Below are positions 43,348 through 51,862 of a DNA stretch of 64,000 bases, in pieces. A program made the translations under genes and the position numbers. The stretch's first letter is position 1, and every line of letters starts with the position of its first letter. The notes under the pieces were generated by a model. That model was not told the origin of the DNA, did not search any database, and was given only the letters and a program-made list of their open reading frames with translations. The stretch is from positions 62,001-126,000 of the forward strand of contig NZ_QVQH01000004.1 in NCBI RefSeq assembly GCF_003428645.1, in the 5' to 3' direction. Origin of the DNA: Geodermatophilus marinus. GTDB taxonomy: Bacteria > Actinomycetota > Actinomycetes > Mycobacteriales > Geodermatophilaceae.

Positions 43348-44561
43348 GGGGCGTCCTGCGGGTGAGTGGGGCCGGGCTGCACCGGGCGGGCGAAGGAGGC
43401 GGGCCGGTCGCCGCGGGCGCGGTGCCGGCCGACCGCCGGGGTCCCGTCACCGGCCGGCGGCGGCGCGGGCGGGCCGCCCGGGACGGCGAGCCGCGGCGCC
43501 GGGAGGGTGCGCAGGGCGCCGGTCACCGGCTCGGCGGGGACGACGGGGCCGGGGCCCCTGGCGGAGCGGGCGAGCAGCCAGCCGCGCGCCCACAGGCGGA
43601 GCGCGGCGATGCGGTGCCCCGTCACCGGCTCCCACTGCCGGGCGGCGACCGCCTCGGCGAGGGCGTCCAGCACCGCCGGGTCCTCCTCGTAGGTGGCCAC
43701 CGCGACCAGCGAGGCGGTGTGCACCCCGAGCCCGTCGGCGGCCAGCTCCCGCACGCGTGCGGCCCGCAGGTCGGCGGGCAGGTGGCCGATCCGGTAGTCG
43801 ATCCGCGCGGCCTCGCGGCGGGCGGCCAGCCGCCGGGAGACACCGCGGGGCAGCAGGAACCGGTGCAGCAGGCCGGCGAGCCTCCTGCGGCCCCCACCGG
43901 CGCCGTCCCCGGTCTCGTCGACCCGGTAGCCCAGCCCCGGGCGGGCCCAGCCGTCGGGGCGCCGGGCGGTGTGCCGTCCGGCGGCGTCCTGCTCCGCCCG
44001 CTCCGGGGCGGGCAGCGCCACGTACACCAGGACGAGGAAGCCGCCCAGGGTGGCGGCGAGGTTCCACACGGTGCCGACCCAGTCGTGGAAGAGCACCAGC
44101 GCGCCGTCCCCCCACCACAACCCGGCCAGCGTCGAGAGCAGCAGCCGGAGGTGGTTGAGCAGCAGCACGAGCCCGACGGCGACCACGAGGCCGCCCAGCG
44201 CGTGCAGCGCGCGGCTGCGCAGGACCACGGCGGTCAGCGCGGTGAGGCCGAGCACCGAGAGCACCGACGAGCAGGAGGCGGTGACGACCGCGTCGATGAT
44301 GTACGGGGGGCTGTCGCGGAAGACGAGCACGTGCTGCGGCAGCACGCCCGAGACCTCCCCGATGCCGGCCAGCCGCAGGACGGCGACGACGCCGCGCGCC
44401 TCGACCGTCTGCAGCGGGCCCGCCAGGTACCGGAAGCCGAGCACGCAGATGGCCGCGGCCAGCCCCAGGTCGGCCAGCACGGGCAGGAGGCGCCGGGTGC
44501 TGCCCGGCGAGCGGCCGGAGCGCGCCGGGAGGGTGGCGCCGGAGGTGGTCGCGGCGGTCAC
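43344..44561 (-). CDS. Exosortase/archaeosortase-superfamily membrane transpeptidase with C-terminal domain
   Basis: A 405-residue protein. Residues about 28-185 hold the multi-helix exosortase core with the conserved triad: C97 in VVTASCSSVLS, R139 in LLLNHLRL, and H159 in VLFHDWVG. Residues about 240-350 form a soluble helical domain not typical of the family. By family precedent, it cleaves a C-terminal sorting signal and links the protein to a surface anchor. Coupled by GTGA overlaps to the GT2 gene before and the ATP-grasp gene after. Subfamily could not be assigned by eye. Confidence 0.82.
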   Translation of the reverse strand: MTAATTSGATLPARSGRSPGSTRRLLPVLADLGLAAAICVLGFRYLAGPLQTVEARGVVAVLRLAGIGEVSGVLPQHVLVFRDSPPYIIDAVVTASCSSVLSVLGLTALTAVVLRSRALHALGGLVVAVGLVLLLNHLRLLLSTLAGLWWGDGALVLFHDWVGTVWNLAATLGGFLVLVYVALPAPERAEQDAAGRHTARRPDGWARPGLGYRVDETGDGAGGGRRRLAGLLHRFLLPRGVSRRLAARREAARIDYRIGHLPADLRAARVRELAADGLGVHTASLVAVATYEEDPAVLDALAEAVAARQWEPVTGHRIAALRLWARGWLLARSARGPGPVVPAEPVTGALRTLPAPRLAVPGGPPAPPPAGDGTPAVGRHRARGDRPASFARPVQPGPTHPQDAP

Positions 44562-46018
44562 CGGCCCGCTCCCCCGCGGGGCGCCGCGGACGACCGCGGG
44601 TGGGCGGGCGGGGCGCCGGGTGCCGGGGCCGGCGGTTCGCGGCGCACGGTCGACGTCGCCCCGGACCGCGAGGTCTTCGCCCACGTGTAGGGCCGGCCGA
44701 GCATGCCGTCCAGGTAGGCCCGCGAGGTGATCCAGATGGACAGCGCGAAGGCCGGCAGGAAGCCCAGCAGCCGCCACGCCGAGCGCCGCTCGACCCGCCC
44801 GACCAGGAGGCCGACGCACAGCTCGGCCAGCGGGCCGACGAAGAGCAGCATCGACAGCGGCAGCAGCGCCACGAACGGCAGGTCACCGATGCCGGAGGCG
44901 CGCAGCGCGGTGAGCACCAGGCCCAGCCCGCAGAGCATCGGCACGTGGTAGACGAGCAGGAACAGCGTCGTCTCGACCTTCTCGAGCCAGGACAGGTGCG
45001 GTGAGCGCATCAGCGGCCACCAGTGGTCGCGGGCGCACTTCTGGTGGCCCCGGGCCCAGCGGTAGCGCTGCCGCCAGAAGCGCTGGGTGTTGAGCACCGC
45101 CTCCTCGAAGTCGATGGCCGAGACGTCGTAGCGCACCCGCTGGCCGGCGAGGAGCACCCGCAGCGTCAGGTCGGTGTCCTCGGTCACCGTCCCCGGGTCC
45201 CACCCGCCGAGCGCGCGCAGCGTGGACATCCGCACCGCGCAGTTGGCACCGCCGTAGGCCGGCAGCTCGAACAGCGCCTGCCGGCCGTACTCGTTGACCA
45301 GGTAGCCGGACAGGTAGTCGACGAAGACCGTGCCGGCCGTCGCGGAGTCGCGGCCGTTGCGGATGACGCAGCGACCCATCACCGCCCCCACGGCGGGGTC
45401 GCGGAAGTGCCGGACCAGCCGGCGCAGGGCGGAGGGCTCGGGCTCGTGGTCGGCGTCGAAGACCAGCACGACCTCGGCGTCGACCAGGGCGAGGGCGTCG
45501 TTCAGGGCGCCCGACTTGCCCCCGCCGGCCCCCGGCGGGCGGTGCAGCACCCGCAGCCGGGGCTCCGCCGCGGCCCAGGCGTCGAGCCGGGCGCCGGTGC
45601 CGTCGGCGGAGCCGTCGTCGACGACGACGAGGGCCAGCCGGTCGGCGGGGTAGTCCAGCGCGAGCAGTGCGGTCACCAGGCCGTCGACGACGAGCTCCTC
45701 GTCCTTGCAGCCGACCAGGACCGCCACCGACGGGGTGTACGTGCCCAGGCCCGCGTCGGCGGCGAGCAGGTCGCGCTCGGCCCAGCGGGCGGCGGCGACG
45801 GCGAAGGCCAGGTGCCGGCAGAAGTAGACCGCGAAGACGACGTTGAGGACGCCGGCGAGCACCCCGAGGGTGGGGTCCACGCCGAAGGCGGCCAGCGCCG
45901 CGGCCAGGGCGACGGCGTAGCCGAGGAGGACCAGCGGCCGGCCCTCGGGCCGGGGCCCGGGGCCCGGAGCGGCCGGGGCGGGGACGCCGGGAGGCCCGGG
46001 GAGCGCCGTCACCGACAC
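44558..46018 (-). CDS. Membrane GT2 glycosyltransferase (cellulose/poly-GlcNAc-synthase-like)
   Basis: A 486-residue processive-type glycosyltransferase. Two N-terminal membrane helices (about 28-75), then the GT-A domain with VDDGSADGT, FDADHEP, VTEDTDLTLR and the QRYRWARG motif, then three or four C-terminal helices (about 340-450). It would polymerise or transfer an activated amino sugar across the membrane. GTG 46018 follows a strong ribosome site (GGGGAGGAGG). It heads the exosortase operon, and a perfect hairpin lies in its leader. Confidence 0.9.
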   Translation of the reverse strand: MSVTALPGPPGVPAPAAPGPGPRPEGRPLVLLGYAVALAAALAAFGVDPTLGVLAGVLNVVFAVYFCRHLAFAVAAARWAERDLLAADAGLGTYTPSVAVLVGCKDEELVVDGLVTALLALDYPADRLALVVVDDGSADGTGARLDAWAAAEPRLRVLHRPPGAGGGKSGALNDALALVDAEVVLVFDADHEPEPSALRRLVRHFRDPAVGAVMGRCVIRNGRDSATAGTVFVDYLSGYLVNEYGRQALFELPAYGGANCAVRMSTLRALGGWDPGTVTEDTDLTLRVLLAGQRVRYDVSAIDFEEAVLNTQRFWRQRYRWARGHQKCARDHWWPLMRSPHLSWLEKVETTLFLLVYHVPMLCGLGLVLTALRASGIGDLPFVALLPLSMLLFVGPLAELCVGLLVGRVERRSAWRLLGFLPAFALSIWITSRAYLDGMLGRPYTWAKTSRSGATSTVRREPPAPAPGAPPAHPRSSAAPRGGAGR

Positions 46019-46037
46019 GCCGCCTCCTCCCCGCCGG

Positions 46038-46073
46038 ACCGGACGGGCGGGCCTCGGGGCCCGCCCGTCCGGT
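46038..46073 (-). promoter_or_regulatory. 15-bp hairpin in the leader of the exosortase operon
   Basis: ACCGGACGGGCGGGC and its exact complement flank a 6-base loop, starting 20 bases upstream of the GT2 start. It may terminate the upstream small gene's transcript or attenuate the operon. Confidence 0.6.
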
Positions 46074-46149
46074 CATCGGCAGGTCGGTGGCGATCCTGTA
46101 GCGCAGCACCCGCCCGCGCCCGGGACGGCGGGTGCCGGGGTGGTGCGGA

Positions 46150-46407
46150 TCACCGCAGCACCGGCCGCCGGGCCGGCAGCCGGCGGGCCCGCCGCGGCGC
46201 GCCGCCGCGGGCCGGCCGCCGGCGGCGCGGGGCCAGCGCGCCCCGCGGCTCGGCGAGCACCGGGAAGCCGGCGGGGTCGGTGCGCGGCCGGCTCGCCGGC
46301 GGGTCGCCGGGGCCCCGGCCACCGCGCAGGGTGACGACGAGGGTGGCGATCGACAGCCAGGCCAGTCCGAGCATGGTCAGGGTCACGGCGAGGATCCCGA
46401 GGGTCAT
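46150..46407 (-). CDS. Small single-helix membrane protein
   Basis: A possible 85-residue protein: MTLGILAVTLTMLGLAWLSI begins a membrane helix, followed by a basic Pro/Arg-rich cytoplasmic tail. It is divergent from the MocR regulator across 61 bp and upstream of the GT2 operon. The ribosome site is weak. No family recognised. Confidence 0.5.
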   Translation of the reverse strand: MTLGILAVTLTMLGLAWLSIATLVVTLRGGRGPGDPPASRPRTDPAGFPVLAEPRGALAPRRRRPARGGAPRRARRLPARRPVLR

Positions 46408-46432
46408 GGGCAGAGAGTGGCACCATCGGGGC

Positions 46433-46449
46433 TGGACGATCCCGGTCCA
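46433..46449. promoter_or_regulatory. Candidate MocR operator
   Basis: TGGAC-N7-GTCCA is centred in the 61-bp space between the small membrane gene and the mocR gene. A second symmetrical pair (GTGGCACCAT near 46418 and ATGGTGGC near 46457) overlaps both starts. GntR/MocR regulators commonly bind such divergent spaces. Confidence 0.4.
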
Positions 46450-46468
46450 CTGCGGCATGGTGGCCTGC

Positions 46469-47917
46469 ATGCCACCCCGGCCCGACCAGTCCACTCCCGC
46501 GGTCGAGCTGGCCGCCCTCCTGGGGCCGGTGGAGGAGGTGCCCGGCCCGCGGTACGCGGCGCTGGCCCGCCGGGTCCGCGAGCTGCTCACCTCCGGCGCC
46601 CTCCCCGTGGGCAGCCGGCTGCCGGCCGAACGCGAGCTGGCCGCCGTCCTGGGGGCCAGCCGGGTGACCGTCGCCTCGGCCTACCGGCAGCTGCGCGAGG
46701 AGGGCTACGCCGTCACCCGGCACGGTTCCGGGACGGTCACCGAGCTGCCCGCGGCGGGGTCGGTGTGGCACCTCCCCACGACCGACCCCGGGCTGCTCGA
46801 CCTGGCGCACGCCGCCCCGGAGGCGGCGCCCCAGCTGGTGGCGGCCTACGCGGCCGCGCTCGCCGCGCTCCCCGCCCACGTCGCCGGCCACGGGTACGCC
46901 CCCGGTGGGCTCCCCGAGCTGCGCGCGGCCGTGGCCGAGCGGTTCACCGCCCGCGGCCTGCCGACCGACCCCGCCCAGGTCGTGGTCACCGCCGGCACCG
47001 GCGACGCCACCGCGCTGGTGGTCGAGGCCCTGCTGCAACCCGGTGACCGGGTGCTGGTCGAGCACCCGACCTACCCCGGGGCGGTGGAGCTGGTCGCGGC
47101 GGCGGGCGGCCGGTGCGTGCCGGCCGCGGTCGACCCGGACCGGCCGGACGACCTGGTGGGCACCGCCGCCCTCGTGGCCCGGCAGAGCAGCCCGCGGCTG
47201 GCCTTCCTCATGCCGGACTGGTCCAACCCCACGGGGGCGCGGCTGTCGGCGGCGGGCCGCCGCCGGCTGTCGGCGACGCTGTGGCAGCACGGCGTCCTGG
47301 CCGTCGTCGACGAGGTCACCGCCGAGCTGCACCTGGACGGTGACCCGCTGCCGCCGTTCGCGGCCGGGCTGCCCGACGCCGCGACGGTGACCGTGGGCGG
47401 GCTGTCCAAGGCCGTGTGGGGTGGCCTGCGGATCGGCTGGGTCCGGACCGACACCGCCCTGGCCGGCCGGCTGGCCGAGTCGCTGGGCCGCCGCCAGCTG
47501 TCGGTGGGCGTGCTCGACCAGCTGGCGGCCACCTCGCTGGTCCGCGACCTGGACACCGTGCTCGGGGAGCGGCGGCGGCTGCTGCGGGAGCGGCGCGCGG
47601 TCCTCCTCGAGGAGCTCGACCGCCGGCTGCCGGAGTGGCGCCCCACCCGGCCCGGCGGCGGCCTCTCCCTGTGGTGCCGGCTGCCGGCCGGCACCAGCTC
47701 CGCCGCCCTCGCCGCGGCCGCCGCGCCCCGGGGCCTGGTCCTCGCCGAGGGCGCGGCGTTCGGCACCGGGCACGCCTTCGACGACCACCTGCGGCTGCCG
47801 TTCACCCTCCCGGCACCGCGGCTCCGGGAGGCGGTGGCGCTCCTGGCCGAGGTCGACGCCGAGGTCCGCCGCCGGCCGGGTGGGGTCCTCCGCAGCCGGC
47901 CCGTGACCGTCGTGTGA
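46469..47917 (+). CDS. MocR-type regulator (GntR HTH plus aminotransferase domain)
   Basis: A 482-residue regulator. The GntR winged helix lies at about 25-95 (GSRLPAERELAAVLGASRVTVASAYRQLREEGY, read in parts). The fold-type I aminotransferase-like domain follows, with the PLP Lys in GGLSKAVWGGLRIGW (about residue 315) and DWSNPTGARLS. Such proteins sense PLP or amino acids. ATG 46469 was preferred; ATG 46457 adds four residues. Confidence 0.9.
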   Translation: MPPRPDQSTPAVELAALLGPVEEVPGPRYAALARRVRELLTSGALPVGSRLPAERELAAVLGASRVTVASAYRQLREEGYAVTRHGSGTVTELPAAGSVWHLPTTDPGLLDLAHAAPEAAPQLVAAYAAALAALPAHVAGHGYAPGGLPELRAAVAERFTARGLPTDPAQVVVTAGTGDATALVVEALLQPGDRVLVEHPTYPGAVELVAAAGGRCVPAAVDPDRPDDLVGTAALVARQSSPRLAFLMPDWSNPTGARLSAAGRRRLSATLWQHGVLAVVDEVTAELHLDGDPLPPFAAGLPDAATVTVGGLSKAVWGGLRIGWVRTDTALAGRLAESLGRRQLSVGVLDQLAATSLVRDLDTVLGERRRLLRERRAVLLEELDRRLPEWRPTRPGGGLSLWCRLPAGTSSAALAAAAAPRGLVLAEGAAFGTGHAFDDHLRLPFTLPAPRLREAVALLAEVDAEVRRRPGGVLRSRPVTVV

Positions 47918-48073
47918 CGGCCGCGGGCGCGGACGTGCGGCGCTCCCCCGGTCGTCGTACCGTCACGGCAACGGAGCGTCCCGGCGGCCCTGCGGGGTCC
48001 GGTCACGATGGGTCCAACACGCGGCCTGCGCGCTCCGCGCCGACGTGGTCGGCCGCAGCAGGTGGAGAGCTCC

Positions 48074-48772
48074 ATGACCTCGACCCGGTCCCCTGCCCTC
48101 TCCCGCCCCCACCCGCCCGCGGTGGTGGCGGCGCCCGGCCGGGCCGTGCGCCGTGCCGCCGGGCGCTGGCACCACGACCTGCGCACCGGCCGCTGGTCCT
48201 GGTCGCCGGAGACCGCCGCCCTGCTGGGCCTGCCCCCCGGCGGGCGGCCCTGCGGCGAGCTGCTGGTGCACGCGGTGCACCCGGCCGACCGGCCCCGCGC
48301 CGGCGCGGCCCTGGCCGGCGCGGAGCGCGGCCGGCCGTTCAGCCTCCAGGTGCGCCTCTGCGGGCGGCACGGCCTCGCGCAGGCCGCCGTGCTCATCGGC
48401 GAGCCGTGGGTGGACGAGACCGGCCGGACGGAGGCCGTCGACGGCCTGGTCGCCGTGCTGAGCACCTCGCCGCCGCGGCCCTCCGGCGACGACGACCGGG
48501 CGGCCGACCTGGAGCTCGAGGTCGAGCAGCTGCGCACCGCCATGGCGAGCCGGGCCCCGATCGAGCAGGCCAAGGGCATCCTCATGCTGCTCACCGGGTG
48601 CGGGGACCGGGTCGCCTTCGACCTCCTGGCGCACATCTCCAGCAACAGCCACCGGAAGGTGCGGGACGTGGCGCTGGCCATCGCCCGGTCGGCCTCCGGG
48701 CAGGAGCCGCTGCCGGAGGACGTGCGGGCGCTGATGCGCGACGTCTGCCCGCCGGCACGCACCGGGCGCTGA
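48074..48772 (+). CDS. PAS-ANTAR RNA-binding regulator
   Basis: A 232-residue protein. A PAS-like domain (about 30-130: WHHDLRTGRWSWSPETAALLGL) is followed by a short coiled segment (ADLELEVEQLRTAMASRAPIEQAKG) and an ANTAR domain (AKGILMLLTGCGDRVAFDLLAHISSNSHRKVRDVA). ANTAR domains bind paired hexaloop RNA hairpins to prevent termination. ATG 48074 follows GGTGGAG. The targets are not evident here. Confidence 0.88.
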   Translation: MTSTRSPALSRPHPPAVVAAPGRAVRRAAGRWHHDLRTGRWSWSPETAALLGLPPGGRPCGELLVHAVHPADRPRAGAALAGAERGRPFSLQVRLCGRHGLAQAAVLIGEPWVDETGRTEAVDGLVAVLSTSPPRPSGDDDRAADLELEVEQLRTAMASRAPIEQAKGILMLLTGCGDRVAFDLLAHISSNSHRKVRDVALAIARSASGQEPLPEDVRALMRDVCPPARTGR

Positions 48773-48887
48773 GGACGGGCCGGGCCGTCCCGGCGCACCC
48801 CGGGCGGAGGGCGGCGGCCGGGCGCGGGAGGATGCGGCTGTCGCCGGCGGCCGCCGGTGAGCCCCCGAGCCGAGAGGGCAGCCCGGC

Positions 48888-49553
48888 GTGCTCTACCTCC
48901 TCGTCCGGTTCCTGCTGCGCCCGCTGTTCCGCGTCGCGCTGCGCATGCGCGTCACCGGTACCGGGAACGTGCCGCCGACCGGGCCGGTCATCCTGGCCAG
49001 CAACCACCTGTCGTTCATCGACAGCATGGTCATCCCCCTCGCCGCACCCCGGCGGGTGCACTACCTGGCCAAGGCCGAGTACTTCACCGCGCCCGGCGTC
49101 GGCGGGTGGCTGACCCGGACCCTGTTCACCGCGCTCGGCGCGATGCCGGTCGAGCGGCAGACCCACCGCGCGGCGCAGGAGGCCCTCGACACCGCCCTGG
49201 CCGTGCTCCGGGACGGCGAGGGCTTCGGCATCTACCCCGAGGGCACGCGCTCGCGCGACGGCCGGCTGGCGCGCGGGAAGACGGGGGTGGCGTGGTTGGC
49301 GCTGACCGCCGACTGCCCCGTCGTCCCCGTGGCCGTGGCGGGGACCGACCGGGTGCAGCCGGTGGACTCGCGCTGGCCGCGCCCGCACCGGGTGTCGGTC
49401 ACCTTCGGGCAACCGCTGACCTTCCCCGAGCACCGGGGGATGGCCGGCAACGGCCGGGCCCGGCGGGCGGTGACCGACGAGATCATGGTGGCCATCGCCG
49501 AGCTGTCCGGCCAGGAGAAGGCCGGCTGGGGCCGGCCGCGCGAGGTCGCGTGA
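48888..49553 (+). CDS. plsC: 1-acyl-sn-glycerol-3-phosphate acyltransferase (PlsC family)
   Basis: A 221-residue acyltransferase. Motif NHLSFID (NHx4D) near residue 40 and the [10 protein letters not shown] motif near 115 are diagnostic. It would acylate lysophosphatidate in the membrane. GTG 48888 follows GAGAGGG. Its stop overlaps the cobQ GTG start (GTGA), coupling lipid synthesis to cobalamin synthesis for no obvious reason. Confidence 0.9.
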   Translation: MLYLLVRFLLRPLFRVALRMRVTGTGNVPPTGPVILASNHLSFIDSMVIPLAAPRRVHYLAKAEYFTAPGVGGWLTRTLFTALGAMPVERQTHRAAQEALDTALAVLRDGEGFGIYPEGTRSRDGRLARGKTGVAWLALTADCPVVPVAVAGTDRVQPVDSRWPRPHRVSVTFGQPLTFPEHRGMAGNGRARRAVTDEIMVAIAELSGQEKAGWGRPREVA

Positions 49554-51049
49554 ACGGCGCCCTCCTCGTCGCCGGGACCACCTCGGACGCGGGCAAGTCC
49601 CTGGTCACCGCAGGGCTGTGCCGGTGGCTGGTGCGCCAGGGGGTGTCGGTCGCGCCGTTCAAGGCGCAGAACATGAGCAACAACGCCGGGGTGACCGCCG
49701 ACGGCGCCGAGATCGGCCGGGCGCAGATCGCGCAGGCCGCGGCGGCCCGGGTCGAGCCCGAGGCGGCGATGAACCCGGTGCTGCTCAAGCCCGGCGGGGA
49801 GGACTCCAGCCAGGTCGTCGTCCTCGGCCGGCCGGTGGCCGAGGTCACCGCGCTGTCCTACCGGCCGATGAAGGCGGCGCTGCTGGAGCAGGTGCTGGCC
49901 TGCCTGGCCGACCTGCGATCGCGCTTCGACGTGGTGGTCTGCGAGGGCGCGGGCTCCCCCACCGAGATCAACCTGCGCGCCGACGACATCGCCAACATGG
50001 GGCTGGCCACCGCGGCGCGGCTGCCGGTGGTCGTCGTCGGCGACATCGACCGCGGCGGGGTGTTCCCCGCGCTGTACGGCACCCTCGCGCTCATGCCGCC
50101 GGCCGACCAGCGCCTGGTCGCCGGCTTCCTGGTGAACAAGTTCCGCGGCGACGTCCGGCTGCTGCGGCCGGGCCTGGAGACGCTGAGCGGGCTGACCGGG
50201 CGCCCGGTGCTCGGCGTCCTGCCGTGGCTGCCCGGGCCGGCGCTCGACGTCGAGGACTCCCTCGGCCTGGACGCCGCCCTCGGCGCGGCGGGCGCCCCGC
50301 ACGGGGCGGACGTGCTGCGCGTCGCCGTGGCGCGGCTGCCCCGGCTGTCCAACTCCACCGACCTCGACGCGCTGGCCGCCGAGCCGGGGGTGCTCCTCCG
50401 CTTCGCGACCCGGCCGGAGGACCTCGCCGACGCCGACCTCGTCGTGCTGCCCGGCAGCCGCGCGACGGTCGCCGACCTGCGGTGGCTGCGGGCGACGGGG
50501 CTGGCCGCGGCGGTCGCCCGGCACGCCGCCGGCGGGCGCCCGGTGCTCGGCGTCTGCGGCGGTCACCAGATGCTCGCCCGGAGCATCACCGACGAGGTCG
50601 AGTCGCGGGCCGGCACCGTCCCCGGCCTCGGGTTGCTGCCCACCGACGTCCGGTTCGCGCGGGAGAAGACGCTGGGCCGCCCGTCCGGCTCGGCGCTCGG
50701 GGAGCCGGTGCACGGCTACGAGATCCACCACGGGGTGGTGACCGTGGAGGCCGGCTCCGGCGAGCCGTTCCTCGACGGGGTGCGGGCCGGGGCGGTGTTC
50801 GGGACGAGCTGGCACGGGGCGCTGGAGAACGACGGCTTCCGGCGGGCGTTCCTCGCGCTGGTGGCGCGCCTGGCCGGCCGCGCGTTCGTGCCCGCCCCCG
50901 GCACCGACTTCGCCGCCGTCCGGGAGGCCCGGCTGGACCGGCTCGGCGACCTGGTGGCCGAGCACGCCGACACCGCCGCGCTGTGGCGGCTGGTCGAGTC
51001 CGGGGCGCCGCCGGACCTGCCGCTGCTGCCGCCCGGCGGCTCGCGCTGA
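49550..51049 (+). CDS. cobQ: Cobyric acid synthase
   Basis: A 499-residue glutamine-dependent amidotransferase that amidates four carboxyls of adenosylcobyrinic acid a,c-diamide. The N-terminal ATPase part has GTTSDAGKS (residues 9-17) and [10 protein letters not shown]; the type 1 glutaminase part has GVCGGHQML (Cys about 334) and HGYEIHHG (His about 388). Complete length. Confidence 0.95.
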   Translation: MNGALLVAGTTSDAGKSLVTAGLCRWLVRQGVSVAPFKAQNMSNNAGVTADGAEIGRAQIAQAAAARVEPEAAMNPVLLKPGGEDSSQVVVLGRPVAEVTALSYRPMKAALLEQVLACLADLRSRFDVVVCEGAGSPTEINLRADDIANMGLATAARLPVVVVGDIDRGGVFPALYGTLALMPPADQRLVAGFLVNKFRGDVRLLRPGLETLSGLTGRPVLGVLPWLPGPALDVEDSLGLDAALGAAGAPHGADVLRVAVARLPRLSNSTDLDALAAEPGVLLRFATRPEDLADADLVVLPGSRATVADLRWLRATGLAAAVARHAAGGRPVLGVCGGHQMLARSITDEVESRAGTVPGLGLLPTDVRFAREKTLGRPSGSALGEPVHGYEIHHGVVTVEAGSGEPFLDGVRAGAVFGTSWHGALENDGFRRAFLALVARLAGRAFVPAPGTDFAAVREARLDRLGDLVAEHADTAALWRLVESGAPPDLPLLPPGGSR

Positions 51050-51078
51050 CCCTCCCGGCGCGGTGCCAGGATGCAGCC

Positions 51079-51402
51079 GTGGACGGTGCGGGCACGAGCG
51101 GCGCGGCCGGGGGCCGGGACGACGTCCCCGAGGTGAGCGCCCTGGCGATCAACGTGACCATCCCGGAGGCCCTCCGCTGGACCGACACCCGGCGCGGTGC
51201 GGAGTTCCGGCTGACCACGCTCAACGTCCGGCTCCTCCCGGACGGGCACCTCGCGGCGAAGGCCTACGGCCGGCCGACCGCGGGCGGGCGCGGCACGTAC
51301 GTCTCGTTCCCCGTGCCCGACCGGGCCGAGCTGAGGGCCCTGGTGGCCGCGGCCGCCGGCCGCGCCGCGGAGCTGTGGGCCGCCCACCGCGGTCCCGGCT
51401 GA
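51079..51402 (+). CDS. Small conserved hypothetical protein
   Basis: A 107-residue protein: AINVTIPEALRWTDTRRGAEFRLTTLNVRLLPDGHLAAKAYGRP (read in parts), a short beta-rich domain, then a helix near the C-terminus (AELRALVAAAAGRAAELWAAHRG). GTG 51079 with no ribosome site suggests a leaderless start. No family recognised. Confidence 0.6.
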   Translation: MDGAGTSGAAGGRDDVPEVSALAINVTIPEALRWTDTRRGAEFRLTTLNVRLLPDGHLAAKAYGRPTAGGRGTYVSFPVPDRAELRALVAAAAGRAAELWAAHRGPG

Positions 51403-51439
51403 CCCGGCGCCCGCGCGGGCCGGCCGGCCCGGGGCGGGG

Positions 51440-51829
51440 TCAGCCCGAGGCGAGCCGCTCCCGGACGTCGTCCGGCCACGGCTCGGGTGCGCCGTCGCGG
51501 ACGCAGACGTACGTGGTGCGGACGACGCAGCAGACCCGCTCGCCCACCCGGACGGTGAACCGGACGGTCGCGCTGGTGCGCCCGACCGCCTCCGTCCCCG
51601 CGTCCACGGTGACGGTGTCGCCCCAGCGCGCGGACGACGACCACTCGAGGGTGCTGGCCTTCACCACGGGGTCGATGCGGCGCTCGACCAGCTCCGCCCA
51701 GGACAGCCCCATCGACGCCCACCACCCGTTGGAGGCCTCGTCGGCCCACGTGAGGTAGTGGGCGTTGAAGACGATGCCCTGCTGGTCGCACTCGACGTAC
51801 CGGACCGGGGAGCTCCACCGTGCAGTCAC
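51440..51829 (-). CDS. Hotdog-fold acyl-CoA thioesterase (4HBT family)
   Basis: A 129-residue thioesterase. The active-site region YVECDQQGIVFNAHYLTW, with Asp and an adjacent His/Tyr, matches 4-hydroxybenzoyl-CoA thioesterase/YbgC-type proteins. GTG 51829 is divergent from the PPOX gene across 33 bp. Substrate unknown. Confidence 0.87.
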   Translation of the reverse strand: MTARWSSPVRYVECDQQGIVFNAHYLTWADEASNGWWASMGLSWAELVERRIDPVVKASTLEWSSSARWGDTVTVDAGTEAVGRTSATVRFTVRVGERVCCVVRTTYVCVRDGAPEPWPDDVRERLASG

Positions 51830-51850
51830 GGCGGGCAACCGTAGCCGGGC

Positions 51851-51856
51851 TACCGT
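51851..51856 (+). promoter_or_regulatory. -10 box of a leaderless promoter (PPOX gene)
   Basis: TACCGT lies 6 bases before ATG 51863, inside the 33-bp divergent space. Confidence 0.45.
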
Positions 51857-51862
51857 GCGGGC

